The notes beneath the pieces are model-generated. The model was given only the letters and a program-made list of their open reading frames with translations. It made no database searches and was not told where the DNA came from. The translations under genes and the position numbers were made by a program. Below, in pieces: positions 35,228 through 44,076 of a DNA stretch of 64,000 nt (position 1 is the stretch's first letter; the number at the start of each line of letters is the position of its first letter). This DNA is from Pseudomonas sp. UBA4617 (GTDB taxonomy: Bacteria > Pseudomonadota > Gammaproteobacteria > Pseudomonadales > Pseudomonadaceae): contig NZ_DGIR01000027.1 of the NCBI RefSeq assembly GCF_002386445.1, forward strand, positions 62,001 through 126,000, given 5' to 3'.

Positions 35228-35251
35228 TATACAAAATTAAATTATTGTACA
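35228..35251. promoter_or_regulatory. LitR/PplR operator (TATACA-N12-TGTACA)
   Basis: TATACA at 35228-35233 and TGTACA at 35246-35251 with exactly 12 bases between, again the recalled PplR1 consensus. It lies in an AT-rich island immediately upstream of the chalcone-isomerase-like gene. On the minus strand, TATAGTATTC between the repeat and the start could serve as a -10. Confidence 0.78.
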
Positions 35252-35317
35252 GTTATAGCCGAATATCTATACAGCGCGACCTACCATCGGTCCCCAGCTG
35301 CTGCTCGACAGGTAGCG

Positions 35318-37756
35318 TCACCAGTTGTGCGTATAGCTGGCGGTCACCACCGCGCCTGGCGCCGGCAAGTTGCTGGTATTGTTGTTGTTGCGCAACAACT
35401 GGCTGTAGAGCGGGTAGTAGTCCCGGTTGAACAGGTTCTGGATGCCGACGCTCACCTTGTCGTCAGCGGACACCTGATACTGGCTGATCAGGTCGACGGT
35501 CGTATAGCTGCTCACTTCATGTCGACCAAAGCTGTCCAGGCCATCGAGCCTGTAGTCCTTGCCGTCGAAGAAGGTGGCTTGCAAGCGGTTGCTCCAGTCC
35601 GGGGTCGGCTTGTACTGCACGTAGGCGGTCAGTTTCAGCGGCGGCACACGGTAGCCGGTCATGTCCTGCCAGCCTTTGCCGTCCGGCTTCTCGCGCCCGC
35701 GCATCCAGCTGGCACTGCCTCCGGCCCCCCACACCGCATCGTCCGACAGCCAGTCGGCGCTGGCTTCGACCCCATAGATGCGCTCCTTGGTCCGGGTAAG
35801 GATCAGGCCATTGTTGAAGCTCTGCACATCGCCCAGCTTGGAGGTGGTGTAGAACACGGCCAGGGTGGCGAGCGTGTTAGCGCCCAGCTCACCGCGCCAG
35901 CCGAACTCATAGTTGTTGGTCTTGACCGGCTCCAGGTTCGAGGCGCCGAGGTCGAACCCACGCCGTGCATTGCGCAACTGGATGCCCACGTCAGGCAGCT
36001 GGAAGCCCTGGCTGAAGGAGGCGTAGAGCTCCTGGCCAAGCACTGGTGAATAGACGATGCCGAAGTTCGACAGCAGCGCATCGTAATGGATCTTCCCGCC
36101 CTCCACCGCCACCGGTGAAGCCGCCCTTGATTCGGACAACGGCACGAAATCATCGAATTCGGCAGTGGAATACTCGTAGCGCAAGCCGCCGTCCACCGAC
36201 CAATGCTCGTCGAAGCGATGCTGCAGCTGGGCGAACGCACCGGCGCTGCGGGTCTTGAGCGGTGGCATGTAGGTCAGCCTGCCGATCTTGGCGAAGACCA
36301 GGCCGCCGCTGGCATCGTAGGCCGCCGGGTCGAACACATCGATCGGCATGTCGCTGCGTTCCTGGTTGTAGTCGCCGCCCCACACCAGCTCGGTGTTGCC
36401 ACTGTCGCCAAGCGGTGTACGCAAGGTCAGGCGGCTGCCGAACACCTCGCTGTTCTGCATGATCTGGTCGACATTGCCACCACGGGTGGCAACGGCGCGG
36501 GCATCGAAGGGCGTGAAGCGGGTGAAGTAGTCCCGGTAGTACAGCTGGGCAGACAGCTTGCTGCCGAGAATGTCGAGGTGCTCGTATTCCAGGTTCAGCA
36601 GGGTGTTGCGGATATGGTTCTGCTCGTCCAGGTCCAGGCCCTTGATCGCGTTGGCCGGCAGCGAACCGGCCGGGGCCTTGGCGACGCTGGGGTCGGTGGC
36701 GTAATCGGTATCCTGGCGTGCCTCGTAGTGGCTGGCCGCCAGCTGGATACGCTGGTTGTCGTCCAGGTGCAGCCCCAACTTGCCGCCAACGTTGTAGATA
36801 TTCGAATCGAACAGGTCGCCCTGGCTGGGCTCCGGGGCAATGCGGTCGCCGTGCGCATCGTACGAAGCACCGATATGCCGGGTACCGAAGTCGAAGGCAT
36901 AGTCGACTGCGCCCTGCGAGCCTGCGAGGTACTGCTGGAACTGCCCGCCCAGGCCATCGCTGCCCAGGCGGGTCAACGGCGAGGTGGCGCTGAGGCTGGT
37001 TTCGGCGCGGTTGTCACCACCGGCAGGCCGGGTGGTGATGGAGATGATCCCGCCAGTGGCGCCGCTGCCATAGATGGCGCTGCTGCCACGGATGACCTCG
37101 ACCCGTTCGATCAGTGCCGGGTCGATGTTGGCCAGGTTGCGCGACGAGTCGCGGTTGGTATTGAGCGGCACCCCGTCGACCAGGACCAAGAGGCTGCGCC
37201 CGCGAAGGGTTTGCCCGTATTCAGTGACCGTGCGGCTGGAGTCGGACATACCCGGCACCGCCTTGGCCAGTACCGTGGCCAGGCTCTCCGAGCCCTGGCG
37301 CAGCTCCTGCAGTTGCTCGTGCTCGATAACGGTGGACTGCCGCGTCGCCGAGACCAGGCTGCTGCTGGTACGCGAAGCGGTGATTTCCATCTGCGCCATT
37401 TCCACCGGCGCACTCTGGGCTGGCGGCACAGCTGCGGGTGCCCCCTGGGCAACGACGACGAAGGTGCGTTCGTCCCTGGCCTGGGCTTGCAAGCCGCTGC
37501 CCTCGAGGAGTACCTGAAGTGCTTCCTCGGCAGTGAAGCGGCCCTTCAGCGCAGGGGTCTGGCGACCTGCGCCGAGGTCGCTGGCGAACAGGATCTGCAC
37601 CGAAGACTGTTGCGCCAGGGCATTGATGGCCTCACCCAACGGCGCAGCAGGCAGATCGACGGTGACCTTGTCCCGGCCTTCGGCCGACATTGCGACAAGT
37701 AAGCTACTGGCCAGCAGTGATAGGCGGAGTTGACGACTGCGGAGCGGTAAATGCAC
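35318..37756 (-). CDS. TonB-dependent receptor with STN signalling domain
   Basis: 812 residues: a signal peptide (LRLSLLASSLLVAMSAEG), an N-terminal STN domain at about 30-105 (VTVDLPAAPLGEAINALAQQ), a plug domain (TVIEHEQLQELR, RGRSLLVLVDGVPLN, IYGSGATGGIISITTRP), then the barrel ending SYTHNW. The STN domain signals to a FecR/FecI pair when ligand binds, and exactly such a pair lies upstream on the same strand. The ligand is probably a ferric siderophore; which one cannot be read. Confidence 0.88.
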   Translation of the reverse strand: MHLPLRSRQLRLSLLASSLLVAMSAEGRDKVTVDLPAAPLGEAINALAQQSSVQILFASDLGAGRQTPALKGRFTAEEALQVLLEGSGLQAQARDERTFVVVAQGAPAAVPPAQSAPVEMAQMEITASRTSSSLVSATRQSTVIEHEQLQELRQGSESLATVLAKAVPGMSDSSRTVTEYGQTLRGRSLLVLVDGVPLNTNRDSSRNLANIDPALIERVEVIRGSSAIYGSGATGGIISITTRPAGGDNRAETSLSATSPLTRLGSDGLGGQFQQYLAGSQGAVDYAFDFGTRHIGASYDAHGDRIAPEPSQGDLFDSNIYNVGGKLGLHLDDNQRIQLAASHYEARQDTDYATDPSVAKAPAGSLPANAIKGLDLDEQNHIRNTLLNLEYEHLDILGSKLSAQLYYRDYFTRFTPFDARAVATRGGNVDQIMQNSEVFGSRLTLRTPLGDSGNTELVWGGDYNQERSDMPIDVFDPAAYDASGGLVFAKIGRLTYMPPLKTRSAGAFAQLQHRFDEHWSVDGGLRYEYSTAEFDDFVPLSESRAASPVAVEGGKIHYDALLSNFGIVYSPVLGQELYASFSQGFQLPDVGIQLRNARRGFDLGASNLEPVKTNNYEFGWRGELGANTLATLAVFYTTSKLGDVQSFNNGLILTRTKERIYGVEASADWLSDDAVWGAGGSASWMRGREKPDGKGWQDMTGYRVPPLKLTAYVQYKPTPDWSNRLQATFFDGKDYRLDGLDSFGRHEVSSYTTVDLISQYQVSADDKVSVGIQNLFNRDYYPLYSQLLRNNNNTSNLPAPGAVVTASYTHNW

Positions 37757-37826
37757 TTCTCGAATTCCTTTGTGGCTGGGCTTTTTTCACTAGCCGCCAC
37801 GGGCGTCGGGAAACCCTACCTGCGCC

Positions 37827-37843
37827 TGAGAATTATTTTCGCA
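37827..37843. promoter_or_regulatory. Fur-like AT motif before the receptor gene
   Basis: TGAGAATTATTTTCGCA, 70 bases upstream of the receptor start and overlapping the end of the FecR gene. It resembles half of the Fur consensus (GATAATGATAATCATTATC). Weak on its own. Confidence 0.35.
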
Positions 37844-38663
37844 GCGGTTTGCGCCGAATCTGCACGCTGCCGTCCGCCTGTTGTTGCACGGCAACGGGCA
37901 GGATGCTGGGTAACAGCTGCAACAGCCGGTCGACATTGTGCGCGTCGAACACCCCGCTCAGCTTGAGCGCGGCCAGGCTTGGGTCGTCCAGGCGAATGGC
38001 TGCCTTGCGATAGTGGCGCAACAGGGAAACCGCTTCATCCAGCGGCGTCTGTTCGAAGACGATGCGGTCCTCCTTCCAGGCCATTGCCCTGGCGGGGTCG
38101 ACCTTGGCCACCGGCAGCAGTTGCCCGCCAATCGCATCGACCTGCTGCCCTGGCCTGAGGCTGACAGGCGTATTCCCCGCAGCGGCGACCTGCACGCGCC
38201 CGCGCGCCAGTGTCACACGCACCTTGTCGTCATCCAGACGGCGCACATTGAACAGCGTGCCGAGCACCTCGACTTGCGTCAGCCCCGCTGACACCACGAA
38301 CGGGCGGTACACCGCCGAGGACACATCGAACAGGACCTGACCGGCTTGCAGGCCGGCTTCGCGGCTGCGCAGCCGCCAGCTGACATCGACACGGGTGCCG
38401 CTGTCGAGCAGCAACTGGCTGCCATCGCCCAGCAGCACGGTGCGTCGCTCGCCAATGGCGGTGGCGAACCGCTCGGTCTTGTACACGGGGTTCAGCCAGG
38501 CCAGGGCGGCAAAGGCAAGCGCAACGGTCAGCGCCACACCAGCCGACCTTGCCGGTTTCGAAGGCGCAGGCCTGGAAGGCGGCACAGGGAACAGTTGCTT
38601 GAGCTGCTCACGATGTCGCCCCAGGGCATCGTCCAGTGGCGCCTGTTCGGGCGTGTTGCTCAT
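37833..38663 (-). CDS. FecR-type anti-sigma/sigma-regulator
   Basis: 276 residues with one membrane segment (AGVALTVALAFAALAWL, about 42-58) and a periplasmic FecR domain (ERRTVLLGDGSQLLLDSGTR, VEVLGTLFNVRRLDDDKVRV, LRPGQQV), then a secretin-like C-terminal part that contacts the receptor STN domain. The cytoplasmic N-terminus is only about 40 residues and lacks the Trp-rich DUF4880-like helix usual in FecR. Start and sigma-factor stop overlap (ATGA). Confidence 0.85.
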   Translation of the reverse strand: MSNTPEQAPLDDALGRHREQLKQLFPVPPSRPAPSKPARSAGVALTVALAFAALAWLNPVYKTERFATAIGERRTVLLGDGSQLLLDSGTRVDVSWRLRSREAGLQAGQVLFDVSSAVYRPFVVSAGLTQVEVLGTLFNVRRLDDDKVRVTLARGRVQVAAAGNTPVSLRPGQQVDAIGGQLLPVAKVDPARAMAWKEDRIVFEQTPLDEAVSLLRHYRKAAIRLDDPSLAALKLSGVFDAHNVDRLLQLLPSILPVAVQQQADGSVQIRRKPLRK

Positions 38664-39184
38664 GCAGTCACCTCGTCGCGCCCAAGGCGTTCCCTGCAGG
38701 CCGCCACGCCCAGGCGCAGATGCTTCTCTACGGTCTTGATGGAAATACCAAGGTGTTCGGCTACTTCGGCCTGGGGCATCTGGTGAACCTTGTGCAGGAT
38801 GAAAACGGCCTGGCAGCGAGGCGGAAGGCTGGCGATGGCATTGGCCAACAGCTGGAATTCGCGCTCGGCGTCATACCGGCTGACTGGCGTCGGGGCCGGG
38901 CAAGCCGCCTCTGGCAGCTCGGCGAACGCCTGCACCCAGGCCCCGCGGCGGCGATCGCTGCGGTAGCGGCTGACAGCAGTGTCGCTGGAGATCTTGCGCA
39001 GCAACGCCAGTGGCGCACGAACGTCATCTTTGTCGCCGCGCTCGAGCAGTTGCACGCACACGTCGTGCACCACGTCGCGTGCCATGCCTCGGTCACCGAA
39101 GCGTCGGCGAATGTGGTCCACCAACTCGTCATAATGACGTACCAGGGTAGACAGTAGCGTCGGTTTGGCGGGCTCGAACGACAC
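38660..39184 (-). CDS. FecI-family ECF sigma factor
   Basis: 174 residues. Region 2 is STLVRHYDELVDHIRRRFGD and DVVHDVCVQL; region 4 is LPPRCQAVFILHKVHQMPQA and VAEHLGISIKTVEKHLRLG. These iron-starvation sigma factors direct transcription of the adjacent receptor. Upstream at 39230-39248 lies a Fur-like box. Confidence 0.88.
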   Translation of the reverse strand: MSFEPAKPTLLSTLVRHYDELVDHIRRRFGDRGMARDVVHDVCVQLLERGDKDDVRAPLALLRKISSDTAVSRYRSDRRRGAWVQAFAELPEAACPAPTPVSRYDAEREFQLLANAIASLPPRCQAVFILHKVHQMPQAEVAEHLGISIKTVEKHLRLGVAACRERLGRDEVTA

Positions 39185-39229
39185 GATACATCCTGCAAGA
39201 GCGCTAGGCTGCGAAGAGAGGCACGAAGT

Positions 39230-39248
39230 GTAAATGAGAAATAATCGC
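39230..39248. promoter_or_regulatory. Fur box before the FecI gene
   Basis: The 19-mer GTAAATGAGAAATAATCGC matches 11 of 19 bases of GATAATGATAATCATTATC, with the best match in the left half. It lies 45 bases upstream of the sigma-factor start, the expected place for iron repression. Confidence 0.5.
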
Positions 39249-39277
39249 GAATAAACACCCGCTTCGCTTTCGCCGAC

Positions 39278-39922
39278 CTAGGCAGGCGGCCCGGGCCGAT
39301 TGCGCGCAACCAACCGCTGGATGACCAGGCACGCGCATGCACCCGCCAATGCCAGGGCCATGTCCTTTTGTGCGTCCCAAGGGTCTTTCTGAGTGGCCAG
39401 GAATGCTTGCGCCCGGTCTTCGCCCAGGTACTGTCCACCTACCCATTCGAACAATTCATACAGGGCCGACGTCGCCAGCACCATCGCCACCGCACACACC
39501 GCCAGCCACAGGCCATTCAGGCGTGCCTGGCGTTGCAGCAGTTCCCTGATCGGCCAGACGCACAGCAAGCCATAGCTCAGATGCACCAGGCGATCGAACT
39601 GATTGCGTTGCCAGCCCATCGCAGTATTCAGCGAATGGCCGGTGAGCGCATCCAGCCAGGCGTCGTAAGGCACTTTGGCGTAAGTGAAATGCGCCCCCAG
39701 TTCGTGGATTGCCAGCAGCATGACGATGGCCAGATAGGCAGGTGGCGAAAACCGCCAGCGGCGACAGGTCAACGCCAGGGTCAGTAACAATGCTACCGGT
39801 AGAACGTTTTCGACCAGCCAATCTGCCCGGTCCAGCGGCGCCAGCCCGGAGGCCAGCACCATCACCGTGGCCAGGGCCAGAAAACCTGCGGTCTGCCGGG
39901 GTGTACTCACCTTCTCGCGCAT
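39278..39922 (-). CDS. DUF2238 integral membrane protein
   Basis: About 214 residues with six hydrophobic segments. Conserved polar residues sit within or beside membrane helices (IHELGAHFTYAKVPYD, RNQFDRLVHLSYGL, ALYELFEWVGGQYLGEDRAQ), the pattern of the DUF2238/YjdF family. The role is unknown. The ATG at 39922 or a GTG three codons upstream could be the start. Confidence 0.8.
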   Translation of the reverse strand: MREKVSTPRQTAGFLALATVMVLASGLAPLDRADWLVENVLPVALLLTLALTCRRWRFSPPAYLAIVMLLAIHELGAHFTYAKVPYDAWLDALTGHSLNTAMGWQRNQFDRLVHLSYGLLCVWPIRELLQRQARLNGLWLAVCAVAMVLATSALYELFEWVGGQYLGEDRAQAFLATQKDPWDAQKDMALALAGACACLVIQRLVARNRPGPPA

Positions 39923-39955
39923 GCCGATCACCCGTGCGCCACGACCACCGCAAAA

Positions 39956-40180
39956 TCAGCCCTTGGTGCGTCTCGGGTCGGCGGCGCGCGGATAGGTACG
40001 CTCTTCTTCAATGCTGCCGTCGGCCTTGTGGATTTTTACCGAGGCAGTCTTGCCGGCAAAATAATCAGGCAGCAGGCCGAGCAACTCGGCTTTGCTCGCA
40101 CTACGCCTGGAAGCCCGGTCGGCCCCTGTCTTCCTGAGTTCCCAGCCGTCCCCCGCCGGGCTCACATGGTAAGTGTCCAT
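39956..40180 (-). CDS. DUF2188 small protein
   Basis: 74 residues. MDTYHVSPAGDGWELRKTGA followed by a Ser/Ala/Lys segment and a KIHKADGSIEEERTYP strand is the DUF2188 pattern. It is soluble and basic at the C-terminus (DPRRTKG). The ATG at 40180 was chosen over a frame six codons longer. It follows the tiny acidic gene on the same strand. Confidence 0.75.
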   Translation of the reverse strand: MDTYHVSPAGDGWELRKTGADRASRRSASKAELLGLLPDYFAGKTASVKIHKADGSIEEERTYPRAADPRRTKG

Positions 40181-40194
40181 CGCGCTGCTCCTGT

Positions 40195-40353
40195 TCAAAG
40201 CGCCTCGCCGTCATCGTCGATGTCCTGCTCGGACTCGGCCGCGTCCGTGGCATCGGCATCGTTCAGCGGTGGGGAGGTGGGCTTGAGTGGGTCGTTGATG
40301 AACGGGACCTTGCCCGGTCCCTGCTGTTCAAGTCCTTCGGTTTCTGGTTGCAT
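40195..40353 (-). CDS. Tiny acidic protein (52 aa)
   Basis: Starts MQPETEGLEQQGPGK and ends with a run rich in Asp and Glu (SEQDIDDDGEAL). It has an excellent ribosome site (GGAGG, 6 bases before the ATG). It is probably disordered. The family is unknown, but such acidic mini-proteins recur in this stress island. Confidence 0.6.
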   Translation of the reverse strand: MQPETEGLEQQGPGKVPFINDPLKPTSPPLNDADATDAAESEQDIDDDGEAL

Positions 40354-40728
40354 GGCGAATCCTCCAGGTCACCTGCCATTGGAGGCCGCATGCGCGGCAA
40401 TGTTCAGTTTTACCCGCTTCACCTCGGCCCTTGTGCCGCTCGCGCCCGGCACACTGCGTCGCCCGGGCGGCTGGTGTTCACAGCTGAGTATCGCCAAAGG
40501 CAACGTTCATTTCCTGAAAAGCCCGGCATTGGCAAGCCCGCCGCGACTACTGGCCCGCTTGATCGCAAGACGTGACATCGCCCACCCGGCAGACATCCGC
40601 GCCACGTTCGGCAATGCTGTGGTGCTGCGGCTCCTGGAAAGTCATGGAACGCTTTGCTGCGCCAACCCTCCCACAGTAATGCAGGGCGAGCCGCGCACTG
40701 CCCATTGACGTTCGGAGGACATGCTTGC
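40354..40728. other. Intergenic region between divergent stress genes
   Basis: 375 bases between the tiny acidic gene (minus) and the PfpI-like gene (plus). Both promoters must lie here. Open frames exist on both strands, but none has a convincing start or a recognisable product. A GGAGG at 40715-40719 is the ribosome site of the plus-strand gene. Confidence 0.4.
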
Positions 40729-41424
40729 ATGAAAAAAATCCTGATGGTCCTGACCTCTCATGACCAGCTGGGCGACACCGGCAAGAAAACCGGTTTCTGG
40801 CTGGAGGAATTCGCCGCGCCCTACTACGTGTTCATCGATGCCGGTGTCGATGTCACCCTCGCTTCGCCCAAGGGCGGGCAGCCGCCGCTGGACCCGAAGA
40901 GCGATGAGGCCGACGCCCAGACCGAGGCAACCCGGCGCTTCGCCCTCGACACCGAAGGGCAAATGGCCCTGGCCGACAGCGTACCGCTCGCGGAAATCGA
41001 CCCCTACCACTTCGATGCGGTGTTCTACCCCGGCGGGCATGGGCCGTTGTGGGACTTGGCCGAGGACGCCAGTTCGCGGACCTTGCTCGAGGCGTTCTAT
41101 GCCTCGAACAAACCGATTGCAGCGGTGTGCCATGCACCGGGTGTGCTGAAGCACGTGAAGGCACCCGACGGACACCCGGTGGTCAAGGGCAAGCGGGTGA
41201 CCGGCTTCGCCAACAGCGAAGAACAGGCGGTCGGGCTGAGCGAGGTGGTGCCGTTTCTGGTGGAAGACATGCTCAAGGCCAACGGTGGGGAGTATTCCAA
41301 GGCTGCCGACTGGGCCAGCCATGTAGTCGAGGATGGCCACCTGATCACCGGCCAGAACCCTGCGTCATCCGAAGCCGCGGCACGGGCACTGCTCAAGCGC
41401 CTGAGTCAGGAGCCCGATGCCTGA
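40729..41424 (+). CDS. DJ-1/PfpI-superfamily protein
   Basis: 231 residues. The nucleophile elbow is AAVCHAPGVL with Cys at about residue 130; a Glu is in the DTGKKTGFWLEEFAAPYYVF region and a YPGGHGPLWDL loop follows. This is the class I amidotransferase-like layout of Hsp31/glyoxalase III-type and chaperone-like proteins that detoxify aldehydes. The ATG at 40729 gives the usual KILMVLTSHDQLGDTG start. Confidence 0.88.
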   Translation: MKKILMVLTSHDQLGDTGKKTGFWLEEFAAPYYVFIDAGVDVTLASPKGGQPPLDPKSDEADAQTEATRRFALDTEGQMALADSVPLAEIDPYHFDAVFYPGGHGPLWDLAEDASSRTLLEAFYASNKPIAAVCHAPGVLKHVKAPDGHPVVKGKRVTGFANSEEQAVGLSEVVPFLVEDMLKANGGEYSKAADWASHVVEDGHLITGQNPASSEAAARALLKRLSQEPDA

Positions 41425-41615
41425 CCTGGCCGATAACCCCGGGCATGCCGACGCGTGGCGCTGCCCGGTCGGCTGCACAGATCCGCTCAGTAAAAAATGA
41501 ATTTTCGGCAAGCAGTCGCTGTCGCATGATAGCGCACTGCCACTGCCTGCATTGAGCGTCGCAAGCTGACCCGGACTTCCCTACTTTCCACCCGTGCGCG
41601 ATGTTGAGTATTGCC

Positions 41616-42026
41616 ATGAACACCTACGAGTCACCCGCTGTTTACCCAACCATCCTGCTGGTGGAGGACGAGCCGATCCTGCGTGAACTGCTGACCTGCG
41701 CCCTGCAAGAGCTGGGCGCCTCGGTCTTTGCGGTGGGTACTGCCGAAGAGGGCCGGCGCCTGTCGCTGCAGCAGGCGTTTTCGCTGCTGCTCACCGACGT
41801 CAGAACGCCCGGCCCGTTGAACGGGCTGGCGCTTGCGCAGGAGATTCGTGAGCGTCAACCGGCGACCCGGATCATCGTCATGAGTGGTTACCACGACGCA
41901 GCCAGCACCCGGTTACCGACGGGTGCGGTATTTCTGCCCAAGCCCTGGTCCCTTGACCAGTTGCTCGCGGTCATTGGCGAGCAGTTGGGGGAGATCGAAC
42001 CGCCGGTCGTCAGGCCTGCGGCCTGA
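41616..42026 (+). CDS. Single-domain response regulator
   Basis: About 136 residues, a CheY-like receiver alone. The acidic pocket is ILLVEDEP, the phospho-acceptor Asp is in LLLTDVRTPG, Ser/Thr is in IVMSGYHD and Lys is in FLPKPW. There is no output domain. No histidine kinase is adjacent. An ATG at 41601 is also in frame. Confidence 0.85.
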   Translation: MNTYESPAVYPTILLVEDEPILRELLTCALQELGASVFAVGTAEEGRRLSLQQAFSLLLTDVRTPGPLNGLALAQEIRERQPATRIIVMSGYHDAASTRLPTGAVFLPKPWSLDQLLAVIGEQLGEIEPPVVRPAA

Positions 42027-42085
42027 CCCCGGCAGCTGCCCCCTCCAGCGCATGCCGAAGGGGTGGCGCTGGACACGCAGCAGGT

Positions 42086-42883
42086 TCAGGAATTGAAGCC
42101 CAGCCCTGATGACAGGTCAGAGCCGCGGCCTGGCTGCACCGGCTGTGTGTCGGTGCCCTGGGCAAGGGTCTGGGAGACCGTGGCCTTCACCTCGCTGCCT
42201 TTGGTCTTCAGGGTTTCCGCCAGCCGATCACTGCTGGCGCCCATGAGCTGATCCTCCTTGTGGGTACCGGGTAGCGCCGCGCCCAACGCAGCCCCCAGGG
42301 CAATGCCCAGCGCGGCCAACAGCAGCGGCTGCTCGTGCAGCAAATGGTCAAGCTGGCCTTTCAGTACCGTTGCCTGGTCGCCGACCTTGTGTGCGGAACC
42401 GCGCAGGGTATCGGCAGATGCCCCCATGGATTCACGCGCACCGCTGCCCAGTTCACTGGCGCGGTCGCGCATGTCGTGCGCTTTCATGCGGACTTTCTGG
42501 CTGGCGTCGTGCATCGCCTCGCCTGCCGATGCGAAGGCGCCCTTCACGGTGTCCACCGCCTCGCCAAGCTTTTCGCCAAGCCCTGGCCCCTGGTGCGCCG
42601 GCCCCGGGTTGAACGGGCGGTTCTGGTTGAGCCCGAGCCACGCCAGGCCCAGCACGGTCAGGGTGGCCGGCACGGGGTTGTTCTTCAGGGTGGTGCCCAG
42701 GTTGGTGAAGAACTCGCCGCCATTGCCCTTGGCGTAGGCCAGCACCCGGTCGACCATTTGACCCGGGCTCAGCCGCTGTTCCAGTGCATCGACCAGGTCG
42801 CTGATATGCTCGCGCTTGGCATTGATTTCCTGCTCGAGTTGCTCCGGGTCCTTGTGCGCTTCGTGTTCGAAGGAGGTGGTCAT
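42086..42883 (-). CDS. DUF3618 membrane-associated protein
   Basis: 265 residues. The N-terminal PEQLEQEINAKREHISDLVD segment is the DUF3618 signature; a membrane helix follows (PVPATLTVLGLAWLGLNQ), then a long amphipathic Ala/Lys/Asp stretch resembling LEA/apolipoprotein helices, and a second hydrophobic patch (LLLAALGIALGAALGAALPG). Third gene of an envelope-stress operon; its start overlaps the YqjE-like stop (ATGA). Confidence 0.8.
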   Translation of the reverse strand: MTTSFEHEAHKDPEQLEQEINAKREHISDLVDALEQRLSPGQMVDRVLAYAKGNGGEFFTNLGTTLKNNPVPATLTVLGLAWLGLNQNRPFNPGPAHQGPGLGEKLGEAVDTVKGAFASAGEAMHDASQKVRMKAHDMRDRASELGSGARESMGASADTLRGSAHKVGDQATVLKGQLDHLLHEQPLLLAALGIALGAALGAALPGTHKEDQLMGASSDRLAETLKTKGSEVKATVSQTLAQGTDTQPVQPGRGSDLSSGLGFNS

Positions 42884-43311
42884 GGCAGTTTCCTCGTCAG
42901 CGTGTCCTTGTCCTGTTGCATGGCATGCAAGGTGCGGTCAGGGGCCAGGTGGCCAGGCTCGAACTGCTTCTTGCCCGACTGCAGCATGATGAAGCCGATC
43001 ACCACCGTGACCGCACCCACGATCAGCGCCGCCAGCCATGGCTGGACCACCAGGGCCAGTGCGTAGACCGCGGCCAGCAACAGCATGATGAACCCCGCCA
43101 GGACCACGATTGCTCCGGCCGCCACCGCTGCAGTGCCAGCCTTCAGGGTAGCCAGGTTGTGCTGCAGCTCGGCCTTGGCCAGGGCCAGTTCCTTGGTGAA
43201 CAGCTCTGGCACCTCACGCATCAACTGACGCAGCAAGCCACCGATGCCGACCGGGTCGTCAGCCGGTGTATGCAACCCTGGGGTAGTGTGTAAAGGATCC
43301 TTGTTCATCAT
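42880..43311 (-). CDS. YqjE-like phage-holin-family protein (DUF1469)
   Basis: 143 residues with two membrane helices (AAVAAGAIVVLAGFIMLLL and PWLAALIVGAVTVVIGFIML). The preceding VPELFTKELALAKAELQHN is the ELALAKAE motif of the YqjE group. These sit with DUF3618 and YqjD-type proteins and are induced by osmotic or stationary stress in other bacteria. Confidence 0.82.
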   Translation of the reverse strand: MMNKDPLHTTPGLHTPADDPVGIGGLLRQLMREVPELFTKELALAKAELQHNLATLKAGTAAVAAGAIVVLAGFIMLLLAAVYALALVVQPWLAALIVGAVTVVIGFIMLQSGKKQFEPGHLAPDRTLHAMQQDKDTLTRKLP

Positions 43312-43907
43312 TCGCCTCCTTTGAGCGGGTCACGTTCGAACGGGCTGCCACTGACCGGCGTGCCGGCACCGGGCCCGATCGGGTCGACCGGGGTATAGGG
43401 TTCACGGGTAGAGACGTCACTGCCCCGGTCGGGCGTGACTGGCTGCGCTGGCCGCGGCTCGGTGAAGCCAGGCTCTGGTACCGAGGGTGAGCCCGCATGG
43501 GGATCGCTGGCACGCATGAAGCGTGAAATGGCAAAGCCGACGGCCACGCTGCCGGCGAGGAACAACGCCGGATTGCTCCGCGCCAGCTGCGCACCGCGTT
43601 GCAACAGGCTTTCGGCGCTTTCGTGACGCACCTGCTCGGCAAAGTCGCCCATGCACTCCGCCGCCTGGGTCAGGTACCGCGACAGGCCAAGGCTGTCATG
43701 GCCTTCCAGGGCGGCTGCGGCCGACCGTGCGCCTTCCTGCAAGGAGTCGAGCTGGTCGGCTGCACTGTCGCGGTAATGCTCCAGCTGCTCGCTGCCTTTC
43801 TGCCTGGCCTCACCCAGCAAGGCCCCTGCTTCTTCGCCAATGGCATGTACGTGGTCCGCGTTGCGGTCGGGCGGAGAGGTCGAGCTTTGATCGGTCTTTT
43901 CCATCAT
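43308..43907 (-). CDS. YqjD-like helical membrane-anchored protein
   Basis: 199 residues. A long helical N-terminal part (EEAGALLGEARQKGSEQLEH, DSLQEGARSAAAALEG) leads to one membrane helix (NPALFLAGSVAVGFAISRF) and a Pro/Gly-rich disordered tail. First gene of the operon; the start MMEKTD at 43907 has GAGG 6 bases before. Its stop overlaps the YqjE start. Similar proteins bind ribosomes or membranes. Confidence 0.65.
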   Translation of the reverse strand: MMEKTDQSSTSPPDRNADHVHAIGEEAGALLGEARQKGSEQLEHYRDSAADQLDSLQEGARSAAAALEGHDSLGLSRYLTQAAECMGDFAEQVRHESAESLLQRGAQLARSNPALFLAGSVAVGFAISRFMRASDPHAGSPSVPEPGFTEPRPAQPVTPDRGSDVSTREPYTPVDPIGPGAGTPVSGSPFERDPLKGGE

Positions 43908-44076
43908 TACGTCCTCGAAGCGGGTTGTTGGACAAATGCCGGATTTCTGCAGGCATTCCATTCGAGGGACGTAGCCACGCGTCGATGAGTTCACTCGTGA
44001 TGATCTGTGACATCTGCCCAGCGGACCAATGAACCGCGCGCCTGTAATCCGGGGACCGTGCATTGGCGCAAGAGCT

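Noticed and set aside
35268..35273. Third TATACA copy as part of another LitR operator
   Set aside because: The distance to the preceding TGTACA is 16 bases, not 12.
36203..37702. Long plus-strand frame (about 500 codons) inside the TonB receptor gene
   Set aside because: Antisense shadow of a well-supported receptor; no ribosome site or motifs.
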